This document shows positions 1-7,266 of a stretch of 32,786 nt of DNA, piece after piece. The notes under the pieces are model-generated. The model did not search any database, was not told the origin of the DNA, and saw nothing but the letters and a program-made list of their open reading frames with translations. Each line of letters starts with the position of its first letter. Within the stretch, counting starts at the first letter, position 1. Position numbers and translations under genes: made by a program. This DNA is from Polyangiaceae bacterium (GTDB lineage: Bacteria; Myxococcota_A; Polyangia; Polyangiales; Polyangiaceae): NCBI GenBank assembly GCA_023150915.1, contig JAKLKA010000078.1, positions 1 through 32,786 on the forward strand, read 5' to 3'.

Positions 1-98
1 TTCGACTCTCGGCAGATTCGAACCACCTCTGCCTTGTACTCCGCCTTGAATTGGCGACGCTTCTTCGTCGGGTCTTTGGACATTCTCGGTCGGGCCAT
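1..98 (-). CDS. IS3-type transposase OrfA, N-terminal fragment (runs off the window)
   Basis: Only the first 32 codons are in the window. The product begins MARPRMSKDPTKKRRQF and continues KAEYKAEVVRICRES. That is the typical start of an IS3-family OrfA: a short basic N-terminus followed by the F-x-x-E-x-K-x-E-V-V-x-x-C opening of the HTH that binds the IS ends. A purine-rich GGATGAGG lies about 5 bases before the ATG. In intact elements OrfA is fused to the DDE integrase OrfB by a programmed frameshift; OrfB would lie beyond the left edge. The gene points away from the jet operon, so it does not obviously drive it. Confidence 0.72.
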   Translation of the reverse strand, partial: MARPRMSKDPTKKRRQFKAEYKAEVVRICRES

Positions 99-139
99 TT
101 TGCCTCATCCTTCCTGTCCAAGAAATCGGGGGAGGGTCA
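1..139 (-). mobile_element. terminal part of an IS3-like insertion sequence
   Basis: The minus strand here opens an IS3-type OrfA reading frame (codons from 98 downwards). Upstream of that start codon, between about 113 and 139, lies a stretch that reads on the minus strand TGACCCTCCCCCGATTTC then TTGGACAGG. It begins with TGA, as ends of several IS3-family groups do. Homology to the Wadjet protein JetA starts immediately after position 139, so I place the element boundary there. The rest of the element, its other inverted repeat and any target-site duplication lie outside the window. The family assignment rests on the OrfA start and the look of the end, not on a database match. Confidence 0.7.
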
Positions 140-594
140 TCCGCGGCATCGAGCAGCGGGCGCTCGGCCTGAGGGGGCGCGTTCCCGAAGGTCTTGTGAC
201 CGAGATCGATGCGCCGAGTCCGGAGCTCGGCCTTCCGCTCGAACGACCGCTCTTCACGCCACTTCGGGAGGTGTGCCTATCGAGCGACGGACTGATCGCA
301 GGAGAGCAGGATTTCACTTCAGATGCCCTGTTCGAGCAGATCTACGTGGACAAGGCGCTGCTTCGCTCCCACATCAATCGCGCGCTGCAGACGCGGAGCC
401 AGGTGTCACTGGCGGAGCTGGTTCAGGCGACCCCGCTCGAGCATGGCCTGGCCGAGCTGGTCGCGTACATGAGCCTCGCTGTCGATGATCGGCGCGCGAT
501 GATCGATGAGAATCGCTCGGAGGCGGTGGCGTGGACCGATTCCGAGCAGACGCTGCGCCGCGCGACCATGCCCCTAGTGATCTTCACACGATGA
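140..594 (+). pseudogene. jetA: jetA C-terminal fragment (Wadjet, DUF3375), truncated by an IS
   Basis: About 150 codons survive of a family whose members are normally near 480-500 residues. The fragment opens with IRGIEQRALGLRG and contains two conserved blocks of the JetA tail: LFEQIYVDKALLRSHI, and VSLAELVQATPLEHGLAELV. It ends at a VIFTR terminus. In known type I Wadjet systems JetA is the kleisin-like subunit that bridges the JetC SMC-type ATPase and binds JetB. The missing N-terminal two thirds should lie on the far side of the IS or be deleted. The open frame runs back into IS sequence to position 34, but that extension reads as transposon, not as JetA. The TGA stop overlaps the ATG of jetB by four bases (ATGA). 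Confidence 0.85.
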
Positions 595-1193
595 CGGTAC
601 CCATGAATGAGGAACGCTCGACTCCGGAACTCTCACGGCCGCTCGTGGCACTGATGAAGGGCGTCACCCATCGCGACGCGGACGAGGCGCTGTGGCAAGC
701 GCTGCTCCAGGTCCAGTCTCAGGTGCGCGACTACGTCGCCGTGCTCGGCCTCGAGCTCGTGCTCGACGAGGCGGAGGGCTACGCCTACCTGCACCAGCGT
801 CCCCAGGCCCCTGGGGACCCCGAGCTTCCACGTCTCGTACCGCGCCGTCCGCTGGGCTATCACGTGAGCCTGCTCTTGGTCGCGCTGCGCAAGCGCCTGG
901 CCGAATTCGACGCCAAGAGCGGCGACACGCGCTTGGTGCTCGGGCGCGCCGAGTTGGTGGAGTTGGTGCGTGTGCTCCTGCCCGAGTCGGTGAACGATGC
1001 GAAGTTCCTCGACCGCATGGACACCCACGTGAACAAGGTCGTGGAGCTCGGTTTCCTGCGGCGCTTGCGCGGGCAAGACGATCGCTTCGAGGTCCAGCGG
1101 ATCTTGAAGGCGTTCGTCGACGCGGAGTGGCTGAGCGACTTCGACCAGCGGCTGGCCGCGTACCTCGATCACGCTACGGAGGTGGGGCGGTGA
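591..1193 (+). CDS. jetB: Wadjet subunit JetB (DUF4194, KITE/MukE-like)
   Basis: This is a 200-residue protein. The order after a JetA tail and before a JetC-type ATPase, and the size, match the DUF4194 subunit of type I Wadjet. That subunit is a winged-helix KITE protein, comparable to MukE, which loads onto the kleisin. Visible segments include the YHVSLLLVALRKRLAEFD helix, an LVLGRAELVELVRVLLPE segment, and a C-terminal FLRRLRGQDDRFEVQRILK stretch typical of the second winged helix. I chose ATG 591 because it overlaps the jetA stop as ATGA; ATG 603 is a possible alternative. The gene ends in a GTGA overlap with jetC, so translation of the whole operon is probably coupled. Loss of most of jetA may reduce both its translation and its function. 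Confidence 0.88.
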   Translation: MTVPMNEERSTPELSRPLVALMKGVTHRDADEALWQALLQVQSQVRDYVAVLGLELVLDEAEGYAYLHQRPQAPGDPELPRLVPRRPLGYHVSLLLVALRKRLAEFDAKSGDTRLVLGRAELVELVRVLLPESVNDAKFLDRMDTHVNKVVELGFLRRLRGQDDRFEVQRILKAFVDAEWLSDFDQRLAAYLDHATEVGR

Positions 1194-4100
1194 AAGGGCG
1201 CACCGGCTTTCGCCTCGAGCGCCTCGAAGTGCTCAACTGGGGCACTTTCGACAAGCGCGTCTGGTCGTTGGACGCGCGCGGGGAAAACACGCTGCTCACC
1301 GGGGACATCGGCTCGGGCAAATCCACGCTCGTCGATGCCCTCACGACGCTTCTCGTCCCGCCCGGCCGGCTGGCGTACAACAAGGCCGCGGGGGCCGAGG
1401 CGAGGGAGCGCACGCTCCGCTCGTACGTGCTCGGCTATTACAAGTCGGCCCGCGACGACGCCGGTGGGGGCGCGCGCGCCGTGCCGCTGCGCGGCCGCGA
1501 CGACTACTCCGTGGTGCTCGCGCGCTTCGGCAACGCGACCCTCGACGAGACCGTCACCCTGGCTCAGGTCTTCTGGTCGAAGGACGCCGAAGGGCAGCCC
1601 TCACGCCTGTTCGTGCTCGCCGGCCAAGCGCTGAGCATCGCCGAGCACTTCTCCAATTTCGGCACTACCGTGGGCGAGCTCCGGCGGCGCCTGCGCCGCG
1701 ACGGGTTCGAGCTCTACGACAGCTTTTCGCAATATGCCGCCTCGTTCCGGCGGCGCATGGGCATCGAGAACGAGCAAGCGCTCGAGCTCTTTCACCAGAC
1801 GGTTTCAATGAAGTCGGTCGGGAACCTGACCGACTTCGTGCGCCAGCACATGCTCGAGCCCGCGCCGATGGCCACGCGCGTGGTGGCACTCATCGGCCAC
1901 TTCGACGACCTGAACCGCGCCCACGAGGCCGTCGTCAAGGCGCGCTCGCAGATCGAGCGCCTCGAGCCGCTCGTCTCGGACTGCGGGCGGCACGCAGAGC
2001 TGACCGGCGAGGTCGAGCGCCTGCGCGCCTGCCGCGAGGCGCTGCGCCCCTGGTTCGCGCGCCAGAAGTCGGCGTTGCTCGAGCGCCGTCTGCAGAAGCT
2101 CTCGACCGAGGCCGCGCGGGTGGAGGAACGCCTCGCGAGCGCGGAGGCGTCGCGCGAGGCGCTTGGGCGCGATCGCGACGCGCTGCTCGCCGCCATCTCG
2201 GACAACGGCGGAGACCGCATCCAGCGCTTGAAGGACGACGCGGCGCGAGCCGGAACGGAGCTCCGCGAACGCCAGGAGCGCGCTCGGAAGTACGACGACT
2301 TGGCGAGAGGAGCTGGCCTCTTGCCTGCTTCGAATCCGGACGTGTTCCGCGAGAACCAGTCCGCCGTGGTCCGCGCGCTCCCCGAAGCGGAGGAGACCCG
2401 CGCACGCGTCCAGAACGAGCGGACTGAAGCAGAGGTCGGCTTCCGCGATCTGCGCGCGCGCCATGAGGAGGTGGCGCGCGAGCTTTCGTCGCTGCGCGGC
2501 CGAGCCTCGAACATTCCGGCGCGCATGCTGGAGCTGCGCGCTGATCTGTGCGAGGCCCTCGGCGTCGAGGAGAAGAGCCTGCCCTTCGCGGGCGAGCTCC
2601 TGCAAGTGCGCGAGGACGAGCGCGCGTGGGAAGGCGCCATCGAGCGGCTGCTCCACAGCTTCGGGCTTTCCCTGCTGGTCGCCGACTCCGCCTACGCGAA
2701 CGTCGCGGAGTGGGTCGATCGCACCCACCTGGGCGGGCGTCTGGTCTACTTCCGGGTGCGCCCGCAGCGGGCGGGGGAGAGCGTAACGAGCCCGGCGTCG
2801 CTGGTGCGAAAGCTCGCTATCAAGCCGGACTCCGACTTCTACGCCTGGCTCGAGGCAGAGGTAGCGCGCCGCTTCGACTATGTCTGCTGCGACAGCCTGG
2901 ATGCGTTCCGGCGGGAGCAACGCGCCATCACACGCGCAGGACAGATCAAGGACCGCGGCGAGCGGCACGAAAAGGACGACCGGAACCGTCTCGAAGATCG
3001 CTCGCGCTACGTGCTCGGCTGGTCGAACCAGGCGAAGATCGACGCGTTCGAGCGACAGCGGCGAGAGCTCGAGACCCGGATACAGGCGCTCGCGGGCAGC
3101 ATCACACGCCTGGACTCCGAGCTGACCGCCAACGCCAAGCGCCGAGATCAGCTGAGCGCCCTGGCCTTCTTCGAGAGCTTCCGCGACCTCGACTGGAGGC
3201 CCATCGCGGCGCAGATCCAGGCCATCGAGGACGAGCGCCGCCAGCTCGAGTCGGAGTCCGACGTGCTCCGCACGCTCCAGGCTCAGCTGTCCGGGGTCGA
3301 CGAAGCGCTGGCGCGCACGCGCGAAGAGCTGATGTCGGCAAAACAGGAGCTTGGCTCGCTCGAGACCAAGAGGGGGGACGCGACGAGGCAACGCGACGAG
3401 TGCAGCGCTTTGCTCCAGGCGACGGCACCGGCGTTGCTCGCGGCGCTCGACTCGCTGGGCGCGTTGGTGGAGGAGGCGCTGAACGACCGCGTGCTCACCA
3501 TCGAGTCAAGTGACAACCGCGAGTACGATGTGCGCGCCTGGCTGCAAGCGAAGATCGACGCGGAAGAGAAGAAGCTCGCCCGCCTGGTGGAGAAGATCGT
3601 CCAGGCGATGCAGGACTATCGGGCGCGGTACCCTGCCGAGACGCGGGAGGCGGACGCGAGCGTCGCGGCGGCCGGCGAGTACCGCGGGATGCTAGAGCGG
3701 CTGCGGGGCGACGACCTACCGCGCTTCGAGCGCCGCTTCAAGGAGCTGCTCAACGAGAACACGATCCGCGAGGTCGCGAACTTCCAGTCGCAGCTCCTGA
3801 AGGAGAGGCAGACCATCCACGAGCGCATCGAGACCATCAACCGCTCGCTCCACGAGATCGACTACAACCCGGGCCGCTACATGGTGCTCGAGCCGGAGGG
3901 AACCACCGACGTGGAGATCCGCGATTTTCAGCGCGACTTGCGCGCATGCACCGAAGGGGCGCTCACCGGCTCCGACGACGACGCCTACTCGGAGGCCAAG
4001 TTCCTGCAGGTCAAGCACATCATCGAGCGCTTTCGCGGCCGTGATGGCATGACCGAGCTCGACAAGCGCTGGACCGCAAAGGTCACCGACGTCCGGGCGT

Positions 4101-4519
4101 GGTTCACCTTCTCGGCGTCCGAGCGCTGGCGGGAGGACGGGCGCGAGCACGAGCACTACACGGACTCCGGAGGCAAGTCCGGCGGGCAGAAGGAGAAGCT
4201 CGCATACACCGTGCTGGCAGCGAGCCTCGCCTACCAGTTCGGGCTCGAATGGGGCGCGCCGCGCCCGCGATCGTTCCGCTTCGTGGTCATCGACGAGGCG
4301 TTCGGCCGCGGCTCAGACGAGTCCACTCGCTACGGGCTCGAGCTCTTCGACCGCCTCCAGCTCCAGCTCTTGATCGTGACGCCGCTTCAGAAGATCCACG
4401 TCATCGAGCCGCACGTGTCCGCGGTCGGCTTCGTCCACAACGAAGAGGGCCGGCGCTCGATGCTGCGCAACCTGACTATCGAGCAGTACCGCGCGGAGCA
4501 GGCGGCGCGCAGCGCGTGA
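1190..4519 (+). CDS. jetC: Wadjet SMC/MukB-like ATPase JetC
   Basis: This is a 1109-residue SMC-type ATPase. The P-loop is GDIGSGKST at residues 38-46, close to the N-terminus. A long Glu/Arg/Leu-rich coiled-coil region fills the middle, with a hinge-like globular segment near residues 460-620. The C-terminal head carries the ABC signature SGGKSGGQKEK at about 993-1003 and the Walker B stretch FVVIDEAFGRG with D1035-E1036. In type I Wadjet, JetC dimers extrude DNA loops and detect small circular plasmids. GTG 1190 is chosen because it overlaps the jetB stop as GTGA. The longer open frame starting at 692 is the out-of-frame shadow of jetB. All ATPase motifs are intact, so this gene itself shows no sign of decay. 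Confidence 0.93.
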   Translation: MKGRTGFRLERLEVLNWGTFDKRVWSLDARGENTLLTGDIGSGKSTLVDALTTLLVPPGRLAYNKAAGAEARERTLRSYVLGYYKSARDDAGGGARAVPLRGRDDYSVVLARFGNATLDETVTLAQVFWSKDAEGQPSRLFVLAGQALSIAEHFSNFGTTVGELRRRLRRDGFELYDSFSQYAASFRRRMGIENEQALELFHQTVSMKSVGNLTDFVRQHMLEPAPMATRVVALIGHFDDLNRAHEAVVKARSQIERLEPLVSDCGRHAELTGEVERLRACREALRPWFARQKSALLERRLQKLSTEAARVEERLASAEASREALGRDRDALLAAISDNGGDRIQRLKDDAARAGTELRERQERARKYDDLARGAGLLPASNPDVFRENQSAVVRALPEAEETRARVQNERTEAEVGFRDLRARHEEVARELSSLRGRASNIPARMLELRADLCEALGVEEKSLPFAGELLQVREDERAWEGAIERLLHSFGLSLLVADSAYANVAEWVDRTHLGGRLVYFRVRPQRAGESVTSPASLVRKLAIKPDSDFYAWLEAEVARRFDYVCCDSLDAFRREQRAITRAGQIKDRGERHEKDDRNRLEDRSRYVLGWSNQAKIDAFERQRRELETRIQALAGSITRLDSELTANAKRRDQLSALAFFESFRDLDWRPIAAQIQAIEDERRQLESESDVLRTLQAQLSGVDEALARTREELMSAKQELGSLETKRGDATRQRDECSALLQATAPALLAALDSLGALVEEALNDRVLTIESSDNREYDVRAWLQAKIDAEEKKLARLVEKIVQAMQDYRARYPAETREADASVAAAGEYRGMLERLRGDDLPRFERRFKELLNENTIREVANFQSQLLKERQTIHERIETINRSLHEIDYNPGRYMVLEPEGTTDVEIRDFQRDLRACTEGALTGSDDDAYSEAKFLQVKHIIERFRGRDGMTELDKRWTAKVTDVRAWFTFSASERWREDGREHEHYTDSGGKSGGQKEKLAYTVLAASLAYQFGLEWGAPRPRSFRFVVIDEAFGRGSDESTRYGLELFDRLQLQLLIVTPLQKIHVIEPHVSAVGFVHNEEGRRSMLRNLTIEQYRAEQAARSA

Positions 4520-5712
4520 AGACCGAGTCGGACTGGACTACGCCGGCCGACGCGAAGGCCGAGGTGCAGCGGCTCTGGGATCGCGGGCGCCTGCTGGCGC
4601 CGGACTCCGCCGGCCTGCCCCCGTTCCCGCTGAAGCTCACGCTGCGCCGGCCCGGCAGCCGCACCTTGCTCAACGAGTTTGACCGGGTGCGCGACTGGAT
4701 CAAGGCGCTAGAGGCCGGCGCGCGCAGCGCCACCGGGTCGGGGTACGACATCGTCTGGGCCGACGTCGACCACCGCCAGCTTGGCAAGAACCGCGTTCCG
4801 GACGGCCTGGTCGTACCGACGCACGAGGACGCGCTGCGGTCCATCGGCAAGCTGCGCCAAGCGGAGCGCTTCTCGGCCCTCGCGAACGCCACGTTGGCGC
4901 GCTTCCCGTCGCTTCGCGACTGGCTCGGCAAGAAGCCGCTGCTCGCGCTCGACCACGCGCAGGACTGGGAGCGCGTGCTCGCCGTGCTCGGCTGGTTCTC
5001 CGACCACCCGCGGGCCGGCGTGTACCTTCGCCAGATCGATGTCGCCGGCGTGGACACCAAGTTCATCGAATCGCACAAGGGACTGCTCGTCGAGCTACTC
5101 GACCGCGTGCTGCCGTTCGAGAGCGTCGACCGCACCGCAGGGCGGCGCTTCGAGGCCCGCTACGGCCTGCTGTCGAAGCCGCCACTCGTTCGCCTGCGCA
5201 TGCTCGACACTGATCGGCGCATCGGGGGTCTCTCGGACATCTCCACGCCGGTCTGCGAACTCGCCGGAGTCGAGCCGCCGGTCGAGCGCATCTTCATCAC
5301 CGAGAACGAGGTCAACGGTCTTGCCTTCCCGCCGATGCCGGCTAGCGCGGTGATCTTCGGTCTGGGCTACGCCCTCGAGCCGCTCTCGGAGCTCCCCTGG
5401 CTCGGTCGAAAAGAGCTCCACTACTGGGGCGACATCGACACCCACGGTTTTGCGATCCTGGACCGCTTGCGTGCTTCTTTTCCCGGCGCGCGCTCGCTGC
5501 TGATGGACCGCGGGACCCTGCTCCGCCACCGTAGCCTCTGGGTTGAAGAGTCGGCGCGCCACCTCGGTCCCCTGGCGCGCCTCTCGCCCGCCGAAGCGGA
5601 CCTCTATGCCGACCTCGCCGCGGACCGCATCGGGCCGAGCGTGCGACTCGAGCAGGAGCGGATCGGGTTCGCGTGGGTCGAAGCAGCGTTGGCCGGTCTG
5701 CTCAGCGGGTGA
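4516..5712 (+). CDS. jetD: Wadjet nuclease JetD (DUF3322-DUF2220, Toprim)
   Basis: This is a 398-residue protein. JetD is the nuclease of type I Wadjet. Its C-terminal Toprim domain, related to topoisomerase VI/Spo11, cleaves plasmid DNA once the JetABC motor has extruded it. The metal-binding residues are visible: the glutamate block ITENEVN (E263, E265) and the DxD block GDIDTHG (D306, D308, followed by H310). The N-terminal ~190 residues form the DUF3322 arm. GTG 4516 overlaps the jetC stop as GTGA, a third coupled junction in this operon. The gene appears complete and catalytically intact. Without full JetA it would be expected to lack its recruiting complex. A free JetD could be harmless or slightly toxic; the sequence does not say. 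Confidence 0.92.
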   Translation: MKTESDWTTPADAKAEVQRLWDRGRLLAPDSAGLPPFPLKLTLRRPGSRTLLNEFDRVRDWIKALEAGARSATGSGYDIVWADVDHRQLGKNRVPDGLVVPTHEDALRSIGKLRQAERFSALANATLARFPSLRDWLGKKPLLALDHAQDWERVLAVLGWFSDHPRAGVYLRQIDVAGVDTKFIESHKGLLVELLDRVLPFESVDRTAGRRFEARYGLLSKPPLVRLRMLDTDRRIGGLSDISTPVCELAGVEPPVERIFITENEVNGLAFPPMPASAVIFGLGYALEPLSELPWLGRKELHYWGDIDTHGFAILDRLRASFPGARSLLMDRGTLLRHRSLWVEESARHLGPLARLSPAEADLYADLAADRIGPSVRLEQERIGFAWVEAALAGLLSG

Positions 5713-6016
5713 CGATGCTGCCGACCCGCGACGCCGGAGCTCGACGCGTCGAGCACTGCCGTTACGCCGAGGTGGGTACTTCTCGGGGGGACTCACGAAA
5801 TTGAGTACCCCCGTGACGTGGTGACCGTCAGCAGCGAGAAGCGCCCGCGCTTCGTGTCGGGCGCGGAGGCGGTGGGCGTCCACGAGTTCACGCACTGCAC
5901 TGAATGCGGCGGGGATTCGCCCGCGTTCGTGCCTCCGAGACAGAGGTCGATGACGTGAGCTCGACGGTATCGACTCTGCGGGGACGCGGAGGAGACGACG
6001 CGCTATACTCTGCTCC
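5713..6016. other. 304-bp intergenic region between Wadjet and the MntA/HepT pair
   Basis: I see no convincing gene here. It holds a 7-bp inverted repeat GGGTACT/AGTACCC at 5774-5780 and 5804-5810, with a 23-base loop. A small GC hairpin lies at 5838-5853 (GAAGCG, loop CCCG, CGCTTC) without a T tract. The putative -10 box of the antitoxin gene is at 6004-6009. Read on the minus strand, the 5774-5812 segment (GGGGGTACTCAATTTCGTGA and onwards) faintly resembles ends of IS21-family elements, so it may be a transposon scar; this is a weak impression. A frame at 5821-5958 is open for 45 codons but resembles nothing I recognise. Confidence 0.5.
6004..6009 (+). promoter_or_regulatory. putative -10 box of mntA, implying a leaderless mRNA
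   Basis: TATACT is a near-perfect -10 hexamer ending 7 bases before GTG 6017, so transcription would begin at or next to the first codon. No Shine-Dalgarno sequence fits between them. The -35 region at the usual distance is not recognisable (GC-rich), so the promoter call rests on the -10 and its position. Confidence 0.45.
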
Positions 6017-6310
6017 GTGGACCGCGAAGTGGCATTCCAGCGACTTTCCGAACTGCTGCCGACAGCACGCGCACGTTTCGGCGTGCGCGACCTCGCGGTG
6101 TTCGGCTCGGTGGCCCGCGGCGAGGCTCGGCACACGAGCGACGTGGATGTGCTGGTCGACTTCGTGGGTCCCGCTAATTTCGACGGATTCATGGGTCTCA
6201 AGATCTTCCTCGAGGAGAATCTTGGTGTCCGGATTGACTTGGTGACCCGGGCTGCGCTCAAGCCTCGGTTGCGCGAGCGGATTGAGGCCGAGGCTCGACG
6301 TGTCGCGTGA
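6017..6310 (+). CDS. mntA: MntA-type minimal nucleotidyltransferase antitoxin
   Basis: This 97-residue protein has the nucleotidyltransferase signature GS-x10-DxD, seen as GSVARG followed by SDVDVLVDF. A third acidic residue lies in GVRIDLVT, completing the catalytic triad of the polymerase-beta fold. MntA antitoxins inactivate their HEPN partner by adding AMP groups to a tyrosine in the toxin's Rx4HxY motif. The next gene encodes exactly such a partner and overlaps this one by 11 bases. Start: GTG 6017 is the only plausible start upstream of the conserved core, and it is preceded at 7 bases by TATACT, suggesting leaderless translation. The position between a Wadjet operon and a tRNA fits a defence island. 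Confidence 0.9.
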   Translation: MDREVAFQRLSELLPTARARFGVRDLAVFGSVARGEARHTSDVDVLVDFVGPANFDGFMGLKIFLEENLGVRIDLVTRAALKPRLRERIEAEARRVA

Positions 6311-6662
6311 CGAGGGCGCGTGCGTCGCCGACATGGTCGAGGCTTGCGCCCGCATCAGGGAGTACACATCAGGGATCGACGCAGTTGCACTCCGCGCTGA
6401 CCGCAAGACCCTCGACGCCGTGCTTCGGAACCTGGCGGTGCTCGGCGAGGCGGCGAAGCGCGCGTCAGGGTCGGTTCGCGCGCGAGCGCTGGACGTTCCG
6501 TGGCGAGAGATCGCCGGAATGCGCGACGTGGTGATCCACGACTACTTCGGCGTGGATCTCGACATCGTCTGCGATGTCGCGCTGGTCAAGATCCCGTCCT
6601 TGCAAGGCTCACTCGAAAGGCTTCTTCTCGAGCTCGGCAGCGACCGCTCGGATGGCGGCTGA
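6300..6662 (+). CDS. hepT: HepT-type HEPN toxin (DUF86)
   Basis: This is a 120-residue all-helical HEPN protein. The RNase/active-site motif Rx4HxY is present as RDVVIHDYFGVD, with the tyrosine that MntA is known to modify two residues after the histidine. An upstream LRNLAVLGEAAKRAS segment is typical of DUF86 proteins. GTG 6300 is taken as the start; it overlaps mntA by 11 bases. A TTG at 6282 is an in-frame alternative that would lengthen the overlap. In characterised pairs the toxin acts as an RNase on tRNA or mRNA. As the motif is intact, I expect an active toxin held in check by mntA. The gene is followed by 91 bases before the tRNA terminator. Confidence 0.9.
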   Translation: MSRDEGACVADMVEACARIREYTSGIDAVALRADRKTLDAVLRNLAVLGEAAKRASGSVRARALDVPWREIAGMRDVVIHDYFGVDLDIVCDVALVKIPSLQGSLERLLLELGSDRSDGG

Positions 6663-6753
6663 GCCGCCGCGTTCCGGTGCGGACTCCACGCCAGTGGGCA
6701 TCGACGTGGGTAACGCACCACATCCTCGACGAGCTCCCCCGTATGCCGGGTGC

Positions 6754-6789
6754 AAAAAAAGCAACCGCGCCACGATCTCTCGTGACGCG
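6754..6789 (-). terminator. intrinsic terminator downstream of tRNA-Gly
   Basis: On the minus strand there is a 10-bp stem, CGCGTCACGA with TCGTGGCGCG (one G-U pair), and a GAGA loop. GTTGC and seven T residues follow. It lies about 15 bases past the 3' end of the tRNA and is a textbook Rho-independent terminator. Confidence 0.88.
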
Positions 6790-6802
6790 CTTTGCCGTGT
6801 AG

Positions 6803-6874
6803 AGCGGGAGAAGGGATTTGAACCCTCGACGTCCACCTTGGCAAGGTGGCACTCTACCGCTGAGTTACTCCCGC
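6803..6874 (-). tRNA. tRNA-Gly (anticodon GCC)
   Basis: The minus strand folds into a complete cloverleaf. The acceptor stem is GCGGGAG/CTCCCGC and the D arm contains CTCA-GCGGTA-GAG. The anticodon stem is CCACC/GGTGG around the loop TTGCCAA (anticodon GCC). The T arm contains GAGGG-TTCAAAT-CCCTT. The discriminator base is T at 6803 and CCA is not encoded. The gene reads away from the core genes and its 3' end faces the Wadjet/MntA-HepT island, the side on which elements that target tRNA genes integrate. An intrinsic terminator follows it. I saw no second copy of the tRNA 3' end within 1-6800. Confidence 0.95.
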
Positions 6875-6972
6875 GGAGGGGGGTGTAACTACCGCCCGGG
6901 GCGGGGCCTGTCAAGCTCTCGAAGCGCCCGGCCTTTCGGCGTGATTTCCGGGCCAGGGCGGGGGCGCCCGCG

Positions 6973-7266
6973 TCACACGAACCAGCGCAGGCCCGGCGGG
7001 CGAAGCCCCAGCGTGCGGGCCTTGTTCATGACCGTGAGCTTCGCGCTGACGAACGCGGTCTCGCCGAGCACCTTGGCCACGGCCGAGAGGTACCGTGCGA
7101 CGTCGTCGTACGACGCCGCGGTGTTGCGGCCGCCTTCACCCACGGTCAGCCCGGACTCCCGCGAGACCCGGGCGAGCTCTTCCGGCGAGTAGATCCGCGA
7201 CGCGAAGGCGAGGTGCGCACTCACCAGCTCGTCCCACGCCTCGGATCCGCGCGCCGGTTCGCTCAT
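6973..7266 (-). CDS. small hypothetical protein coupled to an ODP-like gene
   Basis: This is a 97-residue protein I do not recognise. It begins MSEPARGSEAWDELVSAH, is mostly helical in appearance, has no signal peptide, membrane segment or cysteine pair, and ends in the hydrophobic RPPGLRWFV. Its ATG overlaps the stop of the upstream metallo-beta-lactamase-fold gene by four bases (ATGA). It is therefore almost certainly co-translated with that protein and may be a partner or regulator. The longer open frame that extends upstream of 7266 is a shadow of the neighbouring gene. Confidence 0.72.
   Translation of the reverse strand: MSEPARGSEAWDELVSAHLAFASRIYSPEELARVSRESGLTVGEGGRNTAASYDDVARYLSAVAKVLGETAFVSAKLTVMNKARTLGLRPPGLRWFV

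Noticed and set aside
692-1189. N-terminal extension of jetC over jetB
   Set aside because: Out-of-frame shadow of jetB. GTG 1190 gives the standard SMC N-terminus with the P-loop at residue 38.
5821-5958. 45-codon plus-strand frame with a C-x-x-C pair
   Set aside because: Too short and without a ribosome site or known relative to be called a gene; mentioned under the intergenic region instead.
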